A stretch of DNA of 64,000 nt from Desulfomonile tiedjei DSM 6799 (GCF_000266945.1 NC_018025.1:62001-126000); one strand, 5' to 3'; shown: positions 43,464-53,585, counted from the stretch's first letter. Numbers and translations are program-made. Notes: a model not told the origin generated them from the sequence alone.

Positions 43464-45554
43464 TCAGACGAGAGGAGCTCTCATCAGGGAACTCAAAGCC
43501 TTTGCTGCCGTCGCAGCCAATTTCGGCTCCTCTTTCTCCAGAGACAGGAGTTGTCTGAGATGGTCCGCGGTCCTCAAAATGAGCATTGCCAGATCGCCTT
43601 CATCTGCATCCACGTTTTCGATCAACTCGCCCCATTCTACTTCCTCCGCCCACAGGAACACTGCTGCAGCGGGCCAGAACATGATATTGGGCACATCGAA
43701 TCCACGGTTTATCAATAACTCGGCGAGTGGTTTGAGCTTCTGAAGCATGCTGCGGAAACGTTTCCACAGGGGGTTCGTTCGTTGCCAAAGTTCCCGGCTG
43801 ATAACGATTTCCTTATCTTTATCCATAACAAACGGCGCCATCAGTGCCGCTAACTGCTTGGAATTAAGGTCGCTGAATTCTCGTTCCCGAATCAACTGCG
43901 CGATCAAAAGGGGATGATCGAGCCTGAGTCTTGCAGCCCATCGACCGTCATGTGTGGGGACACCTTTTTCATCTATATAATTGAGCTCTTGTAGCAAGCT
44001 TAAGTGTTTCCTGAAATTCGTCTGAAGGAATCGTTTCACCTTTTCAGCTCTTTTGGGATTAACGTGAAAAGCGGAAAATGAGTATCCCAATAATTCCTGC
44101 ACCCCGGCCGGATCATGAGAAAGCAACAGATTTAAAACCATAGAAAAGTTAACGCCGATTCTCGATTGCAGCGGCTCGGGTTCTGAAAGCAACAATTCTC
44201 TGACCAACGGGAGATCCATGTACCTACCGGGAATAATGAGTGTAAACCCGGCATTGTCCATGCCCCTTCGTCCCGCTCGGCCGGTCATCTGGTGAAGATC
44301 CGTTGAGGTCATGTCCACAAAAGTTCTGCCATTGAACCGATCGCTCTGCAACAGGACGACCGTTCGAGCCGGAAAATTCACTCCTGCGGCAACAGTGGAT
44401 GTAGAAAATATGACTTCCAGGTGCCCCGCCACCATCATACGCTCGATGAGTAATCGCCAACCCGGCAGTTGGCCTGCGTGGTGGGACCCCGCTCTTCGTG
44501 TCAGGAGTTGGTCGAATTGTCTTTGAGCACTCAATTCAGGAAAATTCTTGGATTCGGACATTACTGCTTCACTGAATCCTCCTTCTTCCGGATCCAGAGG
44601 AGAAGGATTGAGCGATTCCAATGCCTTGTCACAATCGGCCCTTGATTTGAGAAAGATAATCGCGGGCAGCAGTTGAAATTCCCGTAAAACCGACATGATA
44701 CGATTCATATCCGGAAATGGGCTTGCCCCGAAACGCCTGTGCCCCTTTTCGGTCTTAAGATAGCTCTGAACCTTTGGAAAAAGTCTGCTGCCCCTGAAAA
44801 AAGGCGTGAGAAGATTCTGCGGAGTCAAAAACATGACATGCAAGGGAACAGGTCTTTCGGTAGCTTGCACCACGGAACACGTGGTTTTGCGCACGTGCAT
44901 GAGCCATCGGGACACATCTTCGGCGTTGGAGATGGTCGCCGAAAGGAGTAGTACGCGTACGCGCTCCGGCAGGTAAATCAGGACTTCTTCCCAGACAACA
45001 CCTCGATCGATGTCGCCGAGATAATGCGCTTCATCAAGGATCACAATGTCTACAGCAAGGTCGCGGCCTGACTCCATTGCATCGTAGAGCTGGTTTCTCA
45101 GGATTTCCGTTGTACCCACTATAATGGGCGCATCAGGATTTTCCTTGCGGTCACCCGTGAGAATGCCTATTCGTTCTCTTCCGAATATTTCGCCGAATTC
45201 TTCATACTTCGCATTGGATAAGGCTTTGAGTGGAGTGGCGTACCAGATGCCGCAACCCCGTACAAGGTATTCTTTTGCAGCTTGAACTGCAATCCATGTC
45301 TTGCCGGATCCGGTCGGAGCACTGACAACCACGTCTTCCCTGAGAATTCTCTCCAGAGCTTCTATTTGAAAAGGATCGGGCACGAAGGGTGTCGGTTCGG
45401 GTTTTCCGATATGGGCCAGGAGCGGTAACACCGCATTATGAGCTCTTGGAATTGACTCTTCCTGAACAACAGGCTTCCATTTCTTTCGTTGATGCCATGT
45501 TTGTTTTTTCCGCTTCTCTGCGGAATCTATTATCTTTTTTCTCAATGCTTTCAT
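43464..45554 (-). CDS. Ski2-like DEAH-box helicase
   Basis: 696 residues. Walker A SAPTGSGKTW (near 78), then TPLKALSN (Ia), VGTTEILRNQL (Ib), DEAH (II, near 175), LLLSATISN (III), and in the second RecA domain FSTSTVAAGVNFPARTV and QMTGRAGRRGMDN (VI). This follows the Ski2/Mtr4 subgroup of superfamily 2; the C-terminal 200 residues form a helical extension. Bacterial members are poorly characterised. RNA processing is likely by analogy. Monocistronic, with a weak ribosome site. Confidence 0.88.
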   Translation of the reverse strand: MKALRKKIIDSAEKRKKQTWHQRKKWKPVVQEESIPRAHNAVLPLLAHIGKPEPTPFVPDPFQIEALERILREDVVVSAPTGSGKTWIAVQAAKEYLVRGCGIWYATPLKALSNAKYEEFGEIFGRERIGILTGDRKENPDAPIIVGTTEILRNQLYDAMESGRDLAVDIVILDEAHYLGDIDRGVVWEEVLIYLPERVRVLLLSATISNAEDVSRWLMHVRKTTCSVVQATERPVPLHVMFLTPQNLLTPFFRGSRLFPKVQSYLKTEKGHRRFGASPFPDMNRIMSVLREFQLLPAIIFLKSRADCDKALESLNPSPLDPEEGGFSEAVMSESKNFPELSAQRQFDQLLTRRAGSHHAGQLPGWRLLIERMMVAGHLEVIFSTSTVAAGVNFPARTVVLLQSDRFNGRTFVDMTSTDLHQMTGRAGRRGMDNAGFTLIIPGRYMDLPLVRELLLSEPEPLQSRIGVNFSMVLNLLLSHDPAGVQELLGYSFSAFHVNPKRAEKVKRFLQTNFRKHLSLLQELNYIDEKGVPTHDGRWAARLRLDHPLLIAQLIREREFSDLNSKQLAALMAPFVMDKDKEIVISRELWQRTNPLWKRFRSMLQKLKPLAELLINRGFDVPNIMFWPAAAVFLWAEEVEWGELIENVDADEGDLAMLILRTADHLRQLLSLEKEEPKLAATAAKALSSLMRAPLV

Positions 45555-46000
45555 TTCTTTACGCTATTCAGATCTCGACTCAAGATGAGCGAGAGACAGT
45601 GGCTGCATAAGGGTTGATAACCAGGCAATCGATCATGTCGACTGCCGGGCTGGATGGGTCTTGTTCAGCGGTAGCGATTACCTGGGCATGAGAATAATAC
45701 TCGTGTTCAGCCGTATTTTCCACCATAGACAAGCGGACGTCAGGAGATTAAGATTTCATCGAAAGGCCTTACTTTCGTTCGAAATCAGCTATTTTTCTGA
45801 AAAAACAATCACTTATAAGACAATCACATTCGCTAATGGTTCCAGGTGCCGGATCGTTAAATCGAGTTTCATTTCAACCAAGTAAGAATTATGCAAAAAA
45901 AACCTGGAAAGACAAGAATTTCTCTTGCCGGTCGGCACGTCTCAGCCATATTAGCGCTCATAGCTGAGTTATAGTGTTGCCGAAAGTTTTGTCCGATTCA

Positions 46001-46041
46001 AATCCTCCCAGCCCCTTTTATAAAGGGGGGAGGGGGGATTT
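46001..46041. repeat. family D G/C-run palindrome
   Basis: AATCCTCCCAGCCCCTTTTA is followed by its imperfect inverse TAAAGGGGGGAGGGGGGATT. A similar sequence is at 47950. It is a short interspersed palindrome of the type seen in many bacterial genomes. Upstream, 45555-46000 shows no gene or signal I can support. Confidence 0.7.
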
Positions 46042-46062
46042 TCCCCACGTATAACTGAATGG

Positions 46063-46171
46063 ATACCAGGCTGGAGGTATCCTTCGCTCCGGACGACGCA
46101 AAGCCGTCTAATCACTCCGCTCAGAACACCTCAGCCTGCGCTATCTTATATGCATAATTGCGAAATGGTAT
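46063..46171 (+). mobile_element. family B element with internal deletion
   Basis: ATACC is followed directly by AGGCTGGAGGTATCC, so about 27 bases after the left end are missing. The remainder, through GCGAAATGGTAT, is intact. It lies about 150 bases upstream of the twin-CX3C gene. Confidence 0.75.
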
Positions 46172-46316
46172 AACATCTGCACTTAGTCTCCGGTCATCTA
46201 TTTTGGCAAAGACTATAAAGGCACAATCCAACTCCTTGAGTTCTACCACACTTCTCCAATTCCATGGCGACTCACCTCCTTCCACTGCTATAATGGGTAC
46301 AAAAGGAGGCACTGAC

Positions 46317-46586
46317 ATGAACAAGAAGATTCTCTATGGAGTTGCCGCAGTAGTACTTTTGCTTGCTCAGACCTTTGTCATGACCGCATATGGCGAATCG
46401 GACAGCCCAGCATCCGAACGTGAACTGTGTTTACAGAATTGCCGTCAGTGGATCGGAGAAGATCGAAGCGGCGGAGGGCGCGGCCGAGGAATCTATGATT
46501 CTCAAATGAGATTGTATGCCCGGTGTGTTGAACGGTGCGAGCGGAAGTTCTGGAAAGAATTTGATAAACAGATTGAATCCGACTGA
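46317..46586 (+). CDS. small secreted twin-CX3C protein
   Basis: 89 residues. Signal peptide 1-26 (LLLAQTFVMTAYG). The mature part has exactly four cysteines arranged as C38-x3-C42 and C70-x3-C74, separated by a Gly/Arg-rich loop (GEDRSGGGRGRG), with helical, charged flanks (RLYARCVERCERKFWKEF). Twin CX3C spacing is the disulphide-locked helical hairpin pattern of mitochondrial Tim/CHCH proteins; here similarity is only of spacing. AAAGGAGG lies seven bases before the ATG, so the longer frame from 46158 is rejected. Function unknown. Confidence 0.7.
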   Translation: MNKKILYGVAAVVLLLAQTFVMTAYGESDSPASERELCLQNCRQWIGEDRSGGGRGRGIYDSQMRLYARCVERCERKFWKEFDKQIESD

Positions 46587-46619
46587 GAAAATGTTTCTTT
46601 CAACGAGCAGCGAAGATGC

Positions 46620-47003
46620 TCATACTGTCTCTACAACCACGAAAGCGGCTGCAGTTTCCTGTGTATGCGATAAAGAGACGTGAATCGACCTGATCTGCAT
46701 GTCCTTTGCCAGCTCGCTTACACGGCCTGTAAGAATGATCTCAGGACGGGATGCCTCACTTCCCGCGACAAGAATATTCCCCGGACCTACTCCTCGGGTG
46801 AAGCCCGTTCCGAGCGCTTTTGCCATTGCCTCTTTGGCCGCGAATCGTGCTGCATAACTCTGAGCCGGATCAGGGGCACTCTTACAATGAACTATTTCTT
46901 CCGGCAGGAACACTCGTGATACAAATCGGTCGGCCCACCTGCTCCTGAGTACACGTTTCATACGTGCCACAGGAACCAGGTCGACACCGATGCCGAGAAT
47001 CAT
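46620..47003 (-). CDS. acpS: holo-[acyl-carrier-protein] synthase
   Basis: 127 residues from the ATG at 47003. It transfers 4'-phosphopantetheine from CoA to acyl carrier protein. ILGIGVDLVPVARM at the start supplies the catalytic Asp, and RFAAKEAMAKALG the Mg-binding Glu; HVSLSHTQETAAAFVV closes the fold. Its start overlaps the folP stop in TCAT (TGA/ATG), so the two are translationally coupled. An upstream ATG (47045) lies inside folP. Confidence 0.93.
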   Translation of the reverse strand: MILGIGVDLVPVARMKRVLRSRWADRFVSRVFLPEEIVHCKSAPDPAQSYAARFAAKEAMAKALGTGFTRGVGPGNILVAGSEASRPEIILTGRVSELAKDMQIRSIHVSLSHTQETAAAFVVVETV

Positions 47004-47875
47004 GCGCTTATCCGTTCCCTTTTCACTGCATCGGCTACCTTGCACGCCTGAACTGCAGGCTTTACATCGTGAACCCGTACTATCGCCGCTCCCCTGAGTA
47101 TGGCTGCGACAATTGCAGCGAGTGTTCCGGTATCGCGATTTCCGGGAACAGGCTCGTCAAGAATTTTCCCAAGGAACGCCTTTCTCGAGGGCCCCATAAG
47201 AATCGCTTTGCCCAGGGGCATGAAATAATCCACTCGGTTCAGCAGTAAAAGATTTTGATCGAAGGTTTTGCCGAACCCGACTCCAGGGTCCAGGATAATT
47301 TTCTCAGGAGATATTCCTGCTCCCTCGAGCACAGCAATGCGTTCCTCGAAAAACCCGTAAAGATCTCCAGGAAACGATTCATAGCGGATTTCCTGCTGCA
47401 TGGTCTTGGGAGTACCCAGCATGTGCATGACAATGAGAGCTGCACCACTGTCTCGAGCAAATGGCACGAGATCGGGGTCATCTCTGAAGCCCGTAATATC
47501 GTTGATTATCTGTGCCCCGGCATTAAAGGCAGTCTCAGCTACGTTTTTTCGACGAGTATCGATCGAGATCACTGCATCGGGTCGTGAGCGGATGATTTCC
47601 TCGATCACCGGTATAGTTCTTCGCAGTTCTTCGGTCTCATCGACGTACGAAGATCCCGGCCGGGTACTTTCACCACCTATGTCCAGGATGTCTGCTCCGT
47701 CGTCGAGCATCTTGAGAGCGGATGCAACAGCGTCGCGCCTTTCATAGTGGACTCCGCCATCAGAGAAGGAATCCGGGGTGGTGTTGATCACACCCATAAC
47801 GAGGGTACGATTTCGTGCATCAAGAATGGTTCGCGGCAAAGGAATGAAGAGAGGATCCATACGTCCACCCGGCAT
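47000..47875 (-). CDS. folP: dihydropteroate synthase
   Basis: 291 residues. Condenses p-aminobenzoate with the pterin pyrophosphate in folate synthesis. VMGVINTTPDSFSDGG is the first substrate loop (near 27-42), DIGGESTRPGSSYV the second, and SIDTRRKNVAETAF the central one; ILDPGVGFGKTFDQN and GPSRKAFLGKIL complete the set. An ATG five codons in (47860) is preceded by GGGTGG and could be the start. Downstream of ftsH on the same strand, as in many bacteria. Confidence 0.95.
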   Translation of the reverse strand: MPGGRMDPLFIPLPRTILDARNRTLVMGVINTTPDSFSDGGVHYERRDAVASALKMLDDGADILDIGGESTRPGSSYVDETEELRRTIPVIEEIIRSRPDAVISIDTRRKNVAETAFNAGAQIINDITGFRDDPDLVPFARDSGAALIVMHMLGTPKTMQQEIRYESFPGDLYGFFEERIAVLEGAGISPEKIILDPGVGFGKTFDQNLLLLNRVDYFMPLGKAILMGPSRKAFLGKILDEPVPGNRDTGTLAAIVAAILRGAAIVRVHDVKPAVQACKVADAVKRERISA

Positions 47876-47949
47876 ATTGGATATGAAAATCCCCGATGCG
47901 CCTGCATCGAGGATCTATTTTCGTGCCAATTTGCTTTCAAAGTCAGACG

Positions 47950-47997
47950 AAAATCCCCTCTAACCTCCCTTCATTAAAGGTGGAATGGGGGGATTTT
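47950..47997. repeat. family D G/C-run palindrome
   Basis: AAAATCCCCTC and GGGGGATTTT are the arms, with CCTCCCTT and AAAGGTGG between. It lies between ftsH and folP and might lower read-through or stabilise the transcript. Confidence 0.65.
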
Positions 47998-48048
47998 GAA
48001 CGCCAATTGGCATCAATCATCAGATCGTTTCAAAAGAAAGAAGCCGAT

Positions 48049-49968
48049 CTATGCTTTTTCCGGCCCAGCGGCAGGGGTACCGCTGACTATGACTTTTCCG
48101 TCATCGAGAGATACCTGGACACGGCCCCTTTCCTCATCTTGCTTGGTTTCTTGAAGAGGCGGGGTCACATCGGGCAATTTCTTGCCTTGAATAAGGCTCT
48201 CGATCTCATTGGCATCGAGGGTCTCGCGTTCGAGCAGTGCCTCTGCTATTCGCTCCAGCACCTCTTTGTTCTCTTCAAGGATTTTTCGAGCAATTTTGTA
48301 ATTTTCAGTGACGATGCGTCTAACTTCATCATCCACCTGAACAGCAGTATGCTCGGAATAGTCTCTGTGCCGGGCAAATTCTTTGCCGAGAAAGATCTGT
48401 TCTTCCTTTTGACCGAAGGTGAGGGGCCCCAATGCGTCGCTCATGCCCCATTCGCAGACCATTTTTCGTGCCAACTCCGTTGCACGTTGAATATCGTTTC
48501 CCGCGCCCGTGGTCATGTGTTCCAGGAAGATCTCCTCTGCAGCCCTACCCCCCATGAGAACCGCTATCTGGCTCAGGAGATAGTCTCTGTCATAGGTGTG
48601 CCGGTCATCCAACGGCAACTGCTGGGTAACGCCCAGTGCTCGGCCTCGAGGAATAATGGTTACCTTGTGAATCGGGTCGGTCCCCGGCATCATACGAGCC
48701 ACATAGGCGTGACCCGCTTCATGGAATGCCGTATTCCGTCGCTCTTCCAGGCTTATCACGAGGCTCCTGCGTTCGCCGCCCATGAGCACTTTATCTTTTG
48801 CGAATTCAAAATCCGCCATTTCAATCTGGTTCTTGTTTCTGCGAGCAGCATTCAGAGCAGCCTCATTGACCAGATTGGCAAGATCTGCACCGGAAAATCC
48901 CGGAGTGCCTCTGCTGATGGTCTCCAATTCTACATCCGTTGCTATCGGAGTCTTTTTCGTATGCACTTTCAGGATAGCAGTGCGCCCACGCACGTCGGGC
49001 GGAGGAACCACAACCTGTCGGTCGAATCGTCCCGGTCTGAGCAGTGCCGGGTCCAGTACGTCGGGCCGGTTGGTCGCGCTGATTAGGATTACCCCTTCAT
49101 TGGTTTCAAATCCGTCCATTTCCACCAGGAGCTGGTTGAGGGTTTGCTCACGTTCGTCGTGGCCGCCTCCGAGTCCTGCTCCACGATGACGTCCCACAGC
49201 GTCGATTTCATCTACGAAAATAATGCAGGGCGCGTGCTTCTTACCTTGTATGAAAAGGTCTCGCACCCGGGATGCACCCACACCGACAAACATTTCCACG
49301 AAATCCGATCCTGAAATGGAGAAAAACGGCACACTCGCCTCGCCGGCAACAGCTTTAGCCAGCAAGGTCTTTCCGGTGCCCGGTCCTCCCATGAGCAGCA
49401 CGCCCTTGGGAATTTTTCCACCCAGTCTCGTGAACTTCTTGGGATCTCTCAGAAAATCGATAATTTCTTTGAGTTCCTCTTTTGCCTCTTCCACACCGGC
49501 TACATCCTGAAACGTTATCTTGTTTTGTGACTCCGAAATCAGGCGGGCTCTGCTTTTGCCGAAACTCATGGCTTTTCCGCCACCCGCTTGCATCTGGCGC
49601 ATGAAGAAGACAAAAATCGCTATGAGAAATATCATAGGCAGCCATGAAATTATGGCTGTCAAATACCAGGGATTGTCATCCTCGGGCATAACCTGAACGT
49701 CAACCTTATGCTTCATCAAAGTAGGGATCAGATCGGGATCCGAAGGAGCAAGTGTTTTGAAATTGCCGCTCCCGTCAACATACATCCCTTTTATCCGGTT
49801 CCCCTGAAGAGTCACCGATTTGATAGCACCCTGATCGACATCCTGTCGAAACTGGCTGTACGTTATATCTTTGTGAGTAGACTTGGTCTGGTTAAACAGA
49901 TGGAACAAAAAGATCATTACCAAAAATATAACCAGCCATAGGCCCAAGTTCTTGTATATGCCGTTCAA
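48049..49968 (-). CDS. ftsH: ATP-dependent zinc metalloprotease FtsH
   Basis: 639 residues. Two membrane helices (about 7-27 and 104-124) bracket a periplasmic domain. Walker A GGPGTGKT (near 198), Walker [12 protein letters not shown], and the second region of homology [11 protein letters not shown] mark the AAA+ module. HEAGH (near 416-420) is the zinc site. It degrades membrane and regulatory proteins. The C-terminal 40 residues are Pro/Glu-rich. It precedes folP by 173 bases with a D palindrome in between. Confidence 0.96.
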   Translation of the reverse strand: MNGIYKNLGLWLVIFLVMIFLFHLFNQTKSTHKDITYSQFRQDVDQGAIKSVTLQGNRIKGMYVDGSGNFKTLAPSDPDLIPTLMKHKVDVQVMPEDDNPWYLTAIISWLPMIFLIAIFVFFMRQMQAGGGKAMSFGKSRARLISESQNKITFQDVAGVEEAKEELKEIIDFLRDPKKFTRLGGKIPKGVLLMGGPGTGKTLLAKAVAGEASVPFFSISGSDFVEMFVGVGASRVRDLFIQGKKHAPCIIFVDEIDAVGRHRGAGLGGGHDEREQTLNQLLVEMDGFETNEGVILISATNRPDVLDPALLRPGRFDRQVVVPPPDVRGRTAILKVHTKKTPIATDVELETISRGTPGFSGADLANLVNEAALNAARRNKNQIEMADFEFAKDKVLMGGERRSLVISLEERRNTAFHEAGHAYVARMMPGTDPIHKVTIIPRGRALGVTQQLPLDDRHTYDRDYLLSQIAVLMGGRAAEEIFLEHMTTGAGNDIQRATELARKMVCEWGMSDALGPLTFGQKEEQIFLGKEFARHRDYSEHTAVQVDDEVRRIVTENYKIARKILEENKEVLERIAEALLERETLDANEIESLIQGKKLPDVTPPLQETKQDEERGRVQVSLDDGKVIVSGTPAAGPEKA

Positions 49969-50190
49969 GAATATGCTCCGTTCACTTGTCTGAGATTACT
50001 AACCCAATATAACACGAAAATTTAGGTCGGGCAATCTGCCGGCCTCATTAATTAAGAATGTGCGAGGACACTTGTATTGTCAAGTTTCGCCGCCGCTTTA
50101 AAGCTCTATTTTCCCATTGCTCGTTCTTGACAAAACCTTCCCGGCACATTATCAACCAGAGCGGTTGGAATCATGGGGAGAGAGGCTATC

Positions 50191-51411
50191 ATGAAAGCAC
50201 TGGTCGCCAACGTAGGGGTCAAGAATGAAGCATGGTACAGAGTTAAGACCAAATTCTTGCGCAATATCGAGTCCCCCGCCGCAATTAGCCTTGAGTTGAT
50301 TCAAACCGCCGAACCTGCCAATCCTGCGCCCCACTGGATCAAAATAAGATCCATTTATTCCGCTATATCGGATTTCGATGAAGCGCTTTTTATCCGCAAT
50401 GACTGGCTGGCTCTGTCCGGTTTTCTCTCGTTTCCCTTTGTACCCGGGTGCGAGAATATAGGAATTATAACGGAAATCGGCCAACAGGTCCAGGGAGTCG
50501 AGTTGGGCGAACGGGTTGTGGTGAATCCGGTTATCGCATGCCAGGCACGAGGAATTACCCCACTGTGCGATCCGTGCAGCTCAGGCAACTATTCCATGTG
50601 CCGCAATTTCTGGGGTCCGTTTCCAGGACCGGGGATGATGATTGGAGCCTGCAAGAACACTTCCGGTGGATGGGCAGATTCATTCCTCGCACACGAATCT
50701 CAGGTCCGGACAATTTCTCGATCTGTGGAAACCGACCAAATGATCATGGTTCCGGAGTTTGCCCGTGCTCTGAGAGCGGTTTTGCAGCACCCACCTGCTC
50801 CGAATGATACAATTATCATGATAGGAGCCGGTTCTCTTGGACTTCTGACACTGATGGCTCTGAATGTGTTAGGATATCATAATCGTATTCTCGTCTTAGC
50901 CGAGCATTCTTTTGAAGAAGATCGCGCTCGAACAGCGCATCCGAATGTGCAGGTCGGTTTTACCCATGGGCGCGGCACTGCCTTCGAGTTTGCCGGTGAC
51001 TTTCTGAAGAAGAAAGTTCATTATGTCAGCCCTCATCGTCCGACGATTGCAGGCGGCGCGGATCTGGTGTACGAAACCACGGGAATCAGGGATAATGTGG
51101 AAGACGCGCTGTATCTTGCCGGAGAAGAGAAGAAAGTTGTTGTCATGGGGATGAAAGGTTTTTCGAATATCAACATGACTGCAATTATGTTGAGAGGAAT
51201 TCGCGTTTTCGGACCCTCTTTTTCCGGAACCGAGTCTCAGGGCAAAGAGACCTTTGATATTGCATTGGAAATGGCGTTGGGAAAAAGTCTTCCCATTACG
51301 GAACTTGTCACTCACCGTTTCATGATCGATCAGTACAGAGAGGCACTCACTGCATTGGAAAATCGGGCGGCGTCGAAGGCGATAAAGGCCGTTTTTCAGC
51401 ATATTGTATGA
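50191..51411 (+). CDS. medium-chain (MDR) Zn-type alcohol dehydrogenase family protein
   Basis: 406 residues from the ATG at 50191 (GGGAGAGAGG upstream). The GroES-like part contains FPFVPGCENIGIITEIGQQV and the cysteine cluster CDPCSSGNYSMC, resembling the structural zinc loop. The Rossmann fold reads IIMIGAGSLGLLTLMALNVLG. The catalytic zinc His/Cys pair is not obvious where expected (SAISDFDEAL replaces C-x-TD), so activity is uncertain. No pathway partner is adjacent. Confidence 0.82.
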   Translation: MKALVANVGVKNEAWYRVKTKFLRNIESPAAISLELIQTAEPANPAPHWIKIRSIYSAISDFDEALFIRNDWLALSGFLSFPFVPGCENIGIITEIGQQVQGVELGERVVVNPVIACQARGITPLCDPCSSGNYSMCRNFWGPFPGPGMMIGACKNTSGGWADSFLAHESQVRTISRSVETDQMIMVPEFARALRAVLQHPPAPNDTIIMIGAGSLGLLTLMALNVLGYHNRILVLAEHSFEEDRARTAHPNVQVGFTHGRGTAFEFAGDFLKKKVHYVSPHRPTIAGGADLVYETTGIRDNVEDALYLAGEEKKVVVMGMKGFSNINMTAIMLRGIRVFGPSFSGTESQGKETFDIALEMALGKSLPITELVTHRFMIDQYREALTALENRAASKAIKAVFQHIV

Positions 51412-51471
51412 AAGTCTCTTTTTTCACGAACGACATCGGATCGTAAACTTATATCTCGGAATTGTGTCCCC

Positions 51472-52272
51472 ATGGCTGAGAAAAAAATACAGATGATTAT
51501 TCGGGATTCGGGATTGGCATCTCGCAGGGGCGCAGAAGAGATGATCCTGGAAGGTCGAGTCACGCTCAACGGTCAGGTGATTGTGGATCCGACGGTAAAA
51601 GCGGACCCGGAAAAAGACCACATTAAGATTGATGGAAAGCTTCTCCAGCCCCCGGAGAAAGTGGAGTCCTACTATCTGTTCAATAAGCCCAGGCATGTGG
51701 TTTCCACCATGGACGACCCTGAGGGACGCCCATGTGTCGGTGACTTCGTGAAGAAGATGAAAAAACATCTTTTTCCGGTCGGGCGATTGGACTTCGATGC
51801 AGAAGGCCTCATGGTTTTGACCAATGACGGTCAACTGGCACAGAAACTGAGCCATCCCCGGAACAAGATTCCACGGACCTACCTTGTGAAGGTACGGGGA
51901 AATCCCGACGACCGCGCCCTGAGCGCAATAAAAAAAGGAATGAGCATTGGTGAAGGGGACCGCGTGGGAGTAGTCGATTACAGTGTAATTAAACGGCAAA
52001 AGACTACTACCTGGATCAGAATGACTCTCCATGAGGGAAAGAAAAACGAAATTAAACGTATTTTCTTTATAATCCGTTATCCGGTGAGAAAACTCAGACG
52101 CATAGCATTCGGCCCCTTCAAACTGGGCGATCTCGCCACCGGAGCAATGCGGCCCTTGAGTGAATCGGAAATTATGAAGCTGAAATCGCTTATGCAGGAG
52201 GAACTCGGGCCGGAAAAGAAGAGCTCGAGAACCAGAACAAAAAATAAAGCGGACAAAACCGAGAAAAGTTGA
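51472..52272 (+). CDS. rluB: pseudouridine synthase, RluB/RsuA family
   Basis: 266 residues. An S4 RNA-binding domain (ISDSG-type start, LASRRGAEEMILEGRVTLNG, residues 14-33) precedes the catalytic domain with GRLDFDAEGL; D107 is the catalytic aspartate. It isomerises uridine in 23S or 16S rRNA. The C-terminal tail is Lys/Arg-rich. Starts 61 bases after the MDR gene stop. Confidence 0.9.
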   Translation: MAEKKIQMIIRDSGLASRRGAEEMILEGRVTLNGQVIVDPTVKADPEKDHIKIDGKLLQPPEKVESYYLFNKPRHVVSTMDDPEGRPCVGDFVKKMKKHLFPVGRLDFDAEGLMVLTNDGQLAQKLSHPRNKIPRTYLVKVRGNPDDRALSAIKKGMSIGEGDRVGVVDYSVIKRQKTTTWIRMTLHEGKKNEIKRIFFIIRYPVRKLRRIAFGPFKLGDLATGAMRPLSESEIMKLKSLMQEELGPEKKSSRTRTKNKADKTEKS

Positions 52273-52297
52273 CAACGGATGCGTGTTTTATCTACTC
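52269..52297 (+). promoter_or_regulatory. possible dodecin promoter overlapping the rluB stop
   Basis: TTGACA (52269-52274), a 17-base spacer and CTACTC. The -35 shares its first bases with the rluB stop codon. The leader would be about 30 bases. The -10 is poor. Confidence 0.35.
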
Positions 52298-52334
52298 TGA
52301 ACCTGTGAGGCAGCCGGGCAAGGGAGGGAAGACA

Positions 52335-52544
52335 ATGGCAGAAGGAAGAGTAGCCCGAATTACCCAGGTTGTAGCCGGATCCCCCAATAGCTTCGATGAT
52401 GCTGTTATGCTTGCATTCGAGCGAGCGAACAAGACACTTCGTAACATTACCGGCATGAAAATCACGGAATTCAGAGTAATGTGCGAAGGTGGTTCCATCC
52501 AAGAGTATCGTGTAACCGCGGAAGTAATTTTTGTTTTAGAGTAG
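52335..52544 (+). CDS. dodecin family flavin-binding protein
   Basis: 69 residues, the exact dodecin size. KITQVVAGSP-type start (RITQVVAGSPNSFDDAV), the aromatic/Thr-rich MLAFERANKTLRNITGMK helix and the final VTAEVIFVLE strand are characteristic. The conserved Trp that stacks on flavin is not evident, so ligand binding may differ. Dodecamers store or buffer riboflavin or FMN. GGGAGGGA precedes the ATG. Confidence 0.85.
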   Translation: MAEGRVARITQVVAGSPNSFDDAVMLAFERANKTLRNITGMKITEFRVMCEGGSIQEYRVTAEVIFVLE

Positions 52545-52598
52545 TTGTTATCCTTTGATGTGATTCAATTCGAATCCGCGTTGCCTCACTTCTACACA

Positions 52599-53585
52599 CT
52601 ACCATTTGCGACTTTGATCGGCGGCATCGATAGTATGCAGTTGAAGCGGTGCAGTTTGTTCTTCGTCAACTAATGAAGCCCGCCCCCATGTTGTTCCCTG
52701 CCGAATATCCCGGGAACGCAGTGCCTGTTCCAATCTGGATCTCACACCCCGTTTGTCGAGCATCCACAGCGGAGCGACGAGCTCATCCCGATGCGGGTCC
52801 GAAGTCAGTCTATGCACCACAATTTCAGGAGACAGTGCCTGAATGACTGACAATGTCATATCTATGGCGTCCTCTTCAGTTAGAGGAGCATAGGTACCCT
52901 TTTGCAGCATGTTTTCCAGTTCCGTTCCCTTGATTATGTAGAGTGGATGCAATTTTACGCCATTTACTCCGGCAGCGGAAACCGCCCGTGCGGTGGTCAC
53001 CATATCCTGAACGGATTCGCCCGGTAATCCGAGAATCAGGTGCGCGACTACCGGAATGTCCCGGCTGCGTGTCCGACGCACGGCATCGAAGAATGCTTCA
53101 GGATCGTGCCCGCGATTGATACGTGCAAGAGTCCATGCATGTGCAGATTGAAGGCCGTATTCTATCCAGACGAGTTTCTCTTTCCGAATCTCGACTATCA
53201 TGTCCAGAACCGCATCGGGTACGCAATCCGGCCGAGTTCCTATGGAGAGTCCCACTATTCGCTGGTCGGCCAAAGCCTCCCTGTACAAGGACTCCAGCAG
53301 TTCCGGAGGGCCATAGGTATTCGTATATGATTGAAAGTACGCTATAAACTTCTGACATCCGTAGCGATGAGAAAGAAACTCTATTCCCCGGGCAACCTGT
53401 TCGGATACTGTCAACCCGTTCGCATGGGCACCAGTTCCGGACCCGCGAGGGTTGCAGTAGATGCAGCCAGGGGACGAAACACGGTTGGGACATCCTAATC
53501 CAACATCGATGCTGATTTTTCGGACCGGCTCTCCGAAGATTTGCTTTAGCCAGGAAGAAAGAGTGCGGTAATGCGCTTGAGTCAT
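52599..53585 (-). CDS. radical SAM protein, YhcC/TIGR01212 family
   Basis: 328 residues. The opening ISIDVGLGCPNR ... GCIYCNPRG gives three cysteines in the C-P-N-R ... C-x2-C pattern of this family. KFIAYFQSYTNTYGP and HLILGLPGES, then VKLHPLYIIKGT, follow the known order. Members are iron-sulfur enzymes of undefined substrate, often near DNA-repair or tRNA genes. Convergent with nothing and separated from radA by a repeat composite. Confidence 0.88.
   Translation of the reverse strand: MTQAHYRTLSSWLKQIFGEPVRKISIDVGLGCPNRVSSPGCIYCNPRGSGTGAHANGLTVSEQVARGIEFLSHRYGCQKFIAYFQSYTNTYGPPELLESLYREALADQRIVGLSIGTRPDCVPDAVLDMIVEIRKEKLVWIEYGLQSAHAWTLARINRGHDPEAFFDAVRRTRSRDIPVVAHLILGLPGESVQDMVTTARAVSAAGVNGVKLHPLYIIKGTELENMLQKGTYAPLTEEDAIDMTLSVIQALSPEIVVHRLTSDPHRDELVAPLWMLDKRGVRSRLEQALRSRDIRQGTTWGRASLVDEEQTAPLQLHTIDAADQSRKW

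Noticed and set aside
45661-45885. 74-codon frame in the 45.6-46.0 kb gap
   Set aside because: No binding site, unusual composition (many His/Arg/Ser) and no neighbour that suggests function.
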